64,000 bases of DNA. Origin: Erodium maritimum (taxonomy: Eukaryota; Streptophyta; Magnoliopsida; Geraniales; Geraniaceae). Numbering within the stretch: the stretch's first letter is position 1; each line of letters starts with the position of its first letter. The DNA is taken from positions 7,950,001 to 8,014,000 of the forward strand of contig OY997588.1 of the NCBI GenBank assembly GCA_963921825.1, written 5' to 3'. The notes beneath the pieces were generated by a model. The model saw only the letters and a list, made by a program, of their open reading frames with translations, was not told the DNA's origin and made no database searches. Shown here piece by piece: positions 60,793 through 64,000 of the stretch. A program made the translations under genes and the position numbers.

Positions 60793-61459
60793 CTGAAAGT
60801 AGCACAGAGCAAAGCAGTTATGACTTGTGACATGAACTGATGTAATAATGCAGACCTAGCTGACAAGAAACATTTAAGGAGAAACTCAAAACAGAAACTT
60901 CTCACAACCATAACCAGGTACTGAGACTACAAACCTTCAACAAACAAACCCATTTGGCTCTTTGCATCACAAACCTAACTACCACTATCCAATCTCTGCA
61001 AAATGACATCAACATCACGATCCCAGTAATTGCACATCACTACTTCGAATCTTCCCCAACCCAACTTCGGCGCTTAATGGTTCAACGCAACATCCTCAAT
61101 CCAGACAAAAGGATAAAACCATCTCAGTTACATGCATTCAATACTACTCACAGTTCTGGATCTTTGGTCATAAATCTGCAAAACTTAGAAGAAGATCCCA
61201 CTACAGAGCAGATACCACATATTTACACCATATCGGACTTGTATGAACTCGAAAAATCTAGAGATAATTGCAAAAATGTAGCAAGTGATATTCACCTTTT
61301 GCAAATCGTAGTTCTGAAGTTGCTATTCTGTTGCATTTTGTGTAAATTTGTTCCAAAAATGACTATTTTACCCTTTACAAACAATATTTAAAACTCCGAA
61401 TTGCAACAACAACAAAAAGGCAAGCTCATGACACATTTTTGTAATTATAAAAAAAGAAG
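60793..61459. other. No gene supported
   Basis: A 145-codon plus-strand ORF (60954-61391) lacks any domain, and codon use looks random. Acceptor-like TTTTGCAG words occur on the minus strand near 60998 and 61176. Confidence 0.35.
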
Positions 61460-61854
61460 GTTATGATTTACAAAAAAAAGTAAATAAGTTGGGGGTACTT
61501 TTTTGCAAATATACTGAAAATCTATCGGCAAGATTAAGTAGCATTCAGAATCTATCAGTAAGAAAAATGTACCTTGTAGGTGCCACACAGGATCGTTCCA
61601 CGGGTTTATAGGCGTAAATGAGAATAACATTAACTTGCAAACCAAACAAGTTGTACCAACGTTATGGTTTACAAAAAAAGTGAATACGTTGGGGTACTTT
61701 TTGCAAATACCCGAAAATCTACCGGCAAGATTAAGTAGCTTACAGAATCTATCAACAAGAAAAATGTACTTGTAGGTGTAACACAGGATCGTTCCACGGG
61801 TTTATAGGAATAAATGAGAATAACATTTAACTTGCAAACCAAACAAGTTGTACC
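61460..61854. repeat. Two-unit tandem duplication of about 201 bp
   Basis: Units 61460-61660 and 61661-61854 share GGCAAGATTAAGTAGC, ACACAGGATCGTTCCACGGG and CTTGCAAACCAAACAAGTTG in the same order, with small indels and substitutions. Confidence 0.85.
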
Positions 61855-62128
61855 AGCTCACAACATTTATACCAAAACCAAATAAAAATCTAAGCATCAA
61901 ACTGATGAGAGAAAATAGAATGAGGTCATCAGTTTACCTCAACCAGCAGTACCTAAAACAACCGAATCAGAAACAATTCAGAAAAACTATATATGGAACG
62001 AAACTCAAATAAATAAAATAGCATTGTATAAAAATTACAGGCACTAGTATCAGTTGCAGAACTTGCAATTAAATCAAAACAAGAGGCAGTTAACAAAAAG
62101 AAACAATATGGAACCAGAGATTGATATG
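61855..62128 (-). other. 3' UTR of the AT-hook-like gene
   Basis: Sequence following the stop codon on the minus strand, AT-rich and non-coding. Confidence 0.4.
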
Positions 62129-62542
62129 TCACTTGCACTCAACGCCAGCTTCAGCAGCTCGACGAGGCTTGTTTTTTCGCCGGCTACTGTTATGCCGAAA
62201 CCCGTTAGACTTTGTTGACTCATCGGTGCTCGATCTCGTCCCGTTACCGTTCTCCTCTTTAACGGGATCCGACTTCTCTTTCACCTGCAAATTTCTCTTT
62301 CTCTTCTTTCCGTTCTCCACAACACCCAAACTTTTCTTCTCTTTGTCTGAGACACCATTTGTTACATTCTCCACATCATCTTCTTCTAGCTTTTCAACTT
62401 CATATTCATCAATATCATCCTTCAGGGGTTTCTGTGGCCTTCCTCTCCTCTTCTGAGCTGGGATTTTTTCTTCCTCGCCACTCCCAGGATCTTCGTTATG
62501 AGAGTGATTCAACTTCTTTCCCTTTCCTCTACCTCGACCCAT
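62129..62542 (-). CDS. Small charged AT-hook-like plant protein, 137 aa
   Basis: Starts MGRGRGKGKKLNHSHNEDPG. Contains an AT-hook-like core, KRRGRPQKP (about 30-38), an acidic segment (EYEVEKLEEDDVEN), two basic nuclear-localisation-like clusters (NGKKRKRNLQ and SRRKNKPRRAAEAG) and the C-terminus GVECK. Low-complexity K/E/S composition suggests a disordered nuclear, DNA-associated protein. The ends look conserved among dicots from memory, but I know no defined function. Coding sequence in one exon; the leader is spliced (intron 62589-63510). The start is the first ATG after the leader acceptor. Confidence 0.75.
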   Translation of the reverse strand: MGRGRGKGKKLNHSHNEDPGSGEEEKIPAQKRRGRPQKPLKDDIDEYEVEKLEEDDVENVTNGVSDKEKKSLGVVENGKKRKRNLQVKEKSDPVKEENGNGTRSSTDESTKSNGFRHNSSRRKNKPRRAAEAGVECK

Positions 62543-62588
62543 ATTGTTAATATCTCAAGCGAAGGAAAATTCAAACAAAGAAATATTT

Positions 62589-63510
62589 CTGGCCAAAAAA
62601 AAAAGAGAGGCTCGAGTTAAGTAGTGCTTTAAAAGAGCAAGTCCTATTGACAATCAACAAAATATACAGAAAACGAATTGATAACAACTTGGTATGATGC
62701 AATTGGGAAGCAAAACATCTGTAGAAGTCACAAGCCATACTCAAAACGTTTGAAGATTATGACAGCTACTGATTTATTGCCATGGGACAAGGTATCGTTT
62801 TCCATAGAATTTCAATCAAATATCAGATTTTTAAGATAAATTCGATTAAGTTTGATGTTCCATTCACAGTTTGCTCTTAGACAGTACGAATCAGGCTTGT
62901 CCAGTGCACATCAGAAACAAATATAACATGAAAACATGTCATCTGACCAGAAAGCATCTGTACATGAACTGAACCTAACTGTCAATTATAAGGCTCAAAG
63001 AGAAACAGAACCTTGGTTAAAGAAGCAATACCTAAATATCCTTCTTTGGTTTCTTTTCTTCCTAACAAAACCTTGAAGAAAATCTATGTCCAGCATACAA
63101 GGTTTATAAAAATAATGAAACTTTTTATTGTATTTGAAATGAAAATCAAAGCCAGAAATACAGCCACAACAAAACCCTGAAAAAACCCAAATTTGGGAGG
63201 AGACAAAATGGAAATAACAACAAGGACATCTGAGACTGAAAAACAAACCAAACCATCACAAATCCAATAGGCACAATCAGACAAGATATAACATAATCTC
63301 CATAAAAAATGAGATCCAGAACAAATCATGGATTGATTTGCTCAATACATGGAGTGAATAGAAACTGAACTGTAAATCAATATAATAAACAGTCCACATC
63401 AGTACCTTAAACTTCTCAAAACCCACTAATACATCTCAATAGCACAGAACATGAAAAAAGGCACAATCTTTTGAACCACCAAAATTGAATAGAAATGAAA
63501 CCAAACGAAC
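62589..63510 (-). other. Probable intron in the 5' leader of the AT-hook-like gene
   Basis: On the minus strand, donor CTCAG|GTTCG after 63511 and acceptor TTTTTTGGCCAG before 62588. The leader exon would span about 63511-63830 with CT-rich sequence. Long leader introns are common in plant genes. Confidence 0.5.
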
Positions 63511-63830
63511 CTGAGAAGAAACAAAGCTCAGGTGCATTTCTGAGGCCAGACCCATCACTCCGAATCGATTGAAGCACTTGACGAACAGGTGGAGAAGAGC
63601 AAGACCCAGATGGGTTTTTTCCACTGTCAGTACATTTACAGAGTGAAGAGCTCAAGCAAAAGCTATGATCTGATTCTGAAGACAGAGTATCGGATACCCA
63701 GATCAGGAAAGATGGAGATTCGAAGAGATTAAGGACTGGTGTACGAGGTTGTGGCTCAGAGACTCAAATTGAGGGAGAGGAGAAGAGGAAGGAGATAGAG
63801 AGCAGAGAAGAGAGAAGATATTTGTTGATT

Positions 63831-64000
63831 GGCTATGTAGTCCGCGGAGAGACTCTGCAATCTGTAAGGGTGTAAAAAGAGTGAAGTTACGAGGTCATTT
63901 TGGTAAAAGTGAAAAACAAACAAACAACGCAGCTGTAGAAGAAAGTAGCTCAAGTGCAAAACCTCATATGTTCAGCTGTTTACCACACAGGAGTGCCCAT
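63831..64000. other. Upstream region of the AT-hook-like gene
   Basis: Promoter side up to the window end. No motif is certain. Confidence 0.35.

Noticed and set aside
60954..61391. 145-codon plus-strand ORF
   Set aside because: No domain, no orderly codon use and no promoter context. Length is possible by chance here.

Overview
The window is nuclear DNA from a flowering plant, most likely a eudicot. It has intron-containing genes whose best matches by eye are plant-only families (UNICORN-type AGC kinase, DRT100-type LRR protein, IRK-interacting protein, EIN3-like factor, MCTP/FTIP protein). It also has TATA, telo-box and site II promoter motifs, and much non-LTR, Harbinger, Copia and Gypsy debris. 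No bacterial, organellar or viral gene block was seen. Every assignment comes from reading translated sequence and splice sites by eye; no database search was run.

Left third (1-23 kb). A broken LINE runs off the left edge, followed by an intronless AGC kinase (1551-2813), a non-autonomous retroposon (3267-4139), a tRNA-Leu(AAG) gene (9724-9804) and a two-exon ribosomal protein L31 gene (11136-12194). A TIR element with TTA target duplications (12506-14376) contains a LINE fragment with an RRM domain. Then come a DRT100-like LRR gene (minus, 14808-15923), a LINE with ORF1 only bounded by a 23-bp target duplication (16147-18639), and Harbinger ORF1 relics (18969-20433, and a 5' leader at 21112-21456) carrying an internal telomeric tract.

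Middle third (22-43 kb). There is a Copia 3' LTR with a piece of its interior (22630-23330), then two almost identical intronless H3.1-type histone genes on the same strand (24315-24725 and 31550-31960). Both have Ser at residue 90. Between them lies a four-exon conserved plant gene of unknown function (25351-27955). A probable solo Gypsy LTR (33283-35975) and a second DRT100-like gene (plus, 38232-39344) follow. A LINE-tail retrosequence and a decayed tRNA-Pro complete this part.

Right third (43-64 kb), gene-rich. IRK-interacting protein (plus) and EIL3/SLIM1 (minus) converge with only 85 bp between stop codons. An FTIP/MCTP gene (minus, two exons) carries a retroposon in its only intron. 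A 12-exon Gfo/Idh/MocA oxidoreductase has an 18-nt microexon coding the EKP motif and one GC-AG intron. A small AT-hook-like protein gene with a spliced 5' leader lies at the right edge.

The most interesting structure is a dispersed, apparently non-coding poly(A) retroposon family. Three copies (3267-4139, 50253-50906, 59940-60635) share a roughly 90-bp 3' domain, end in A-runs and are flanked by target-site duplications. I do not recognise it as a named family.
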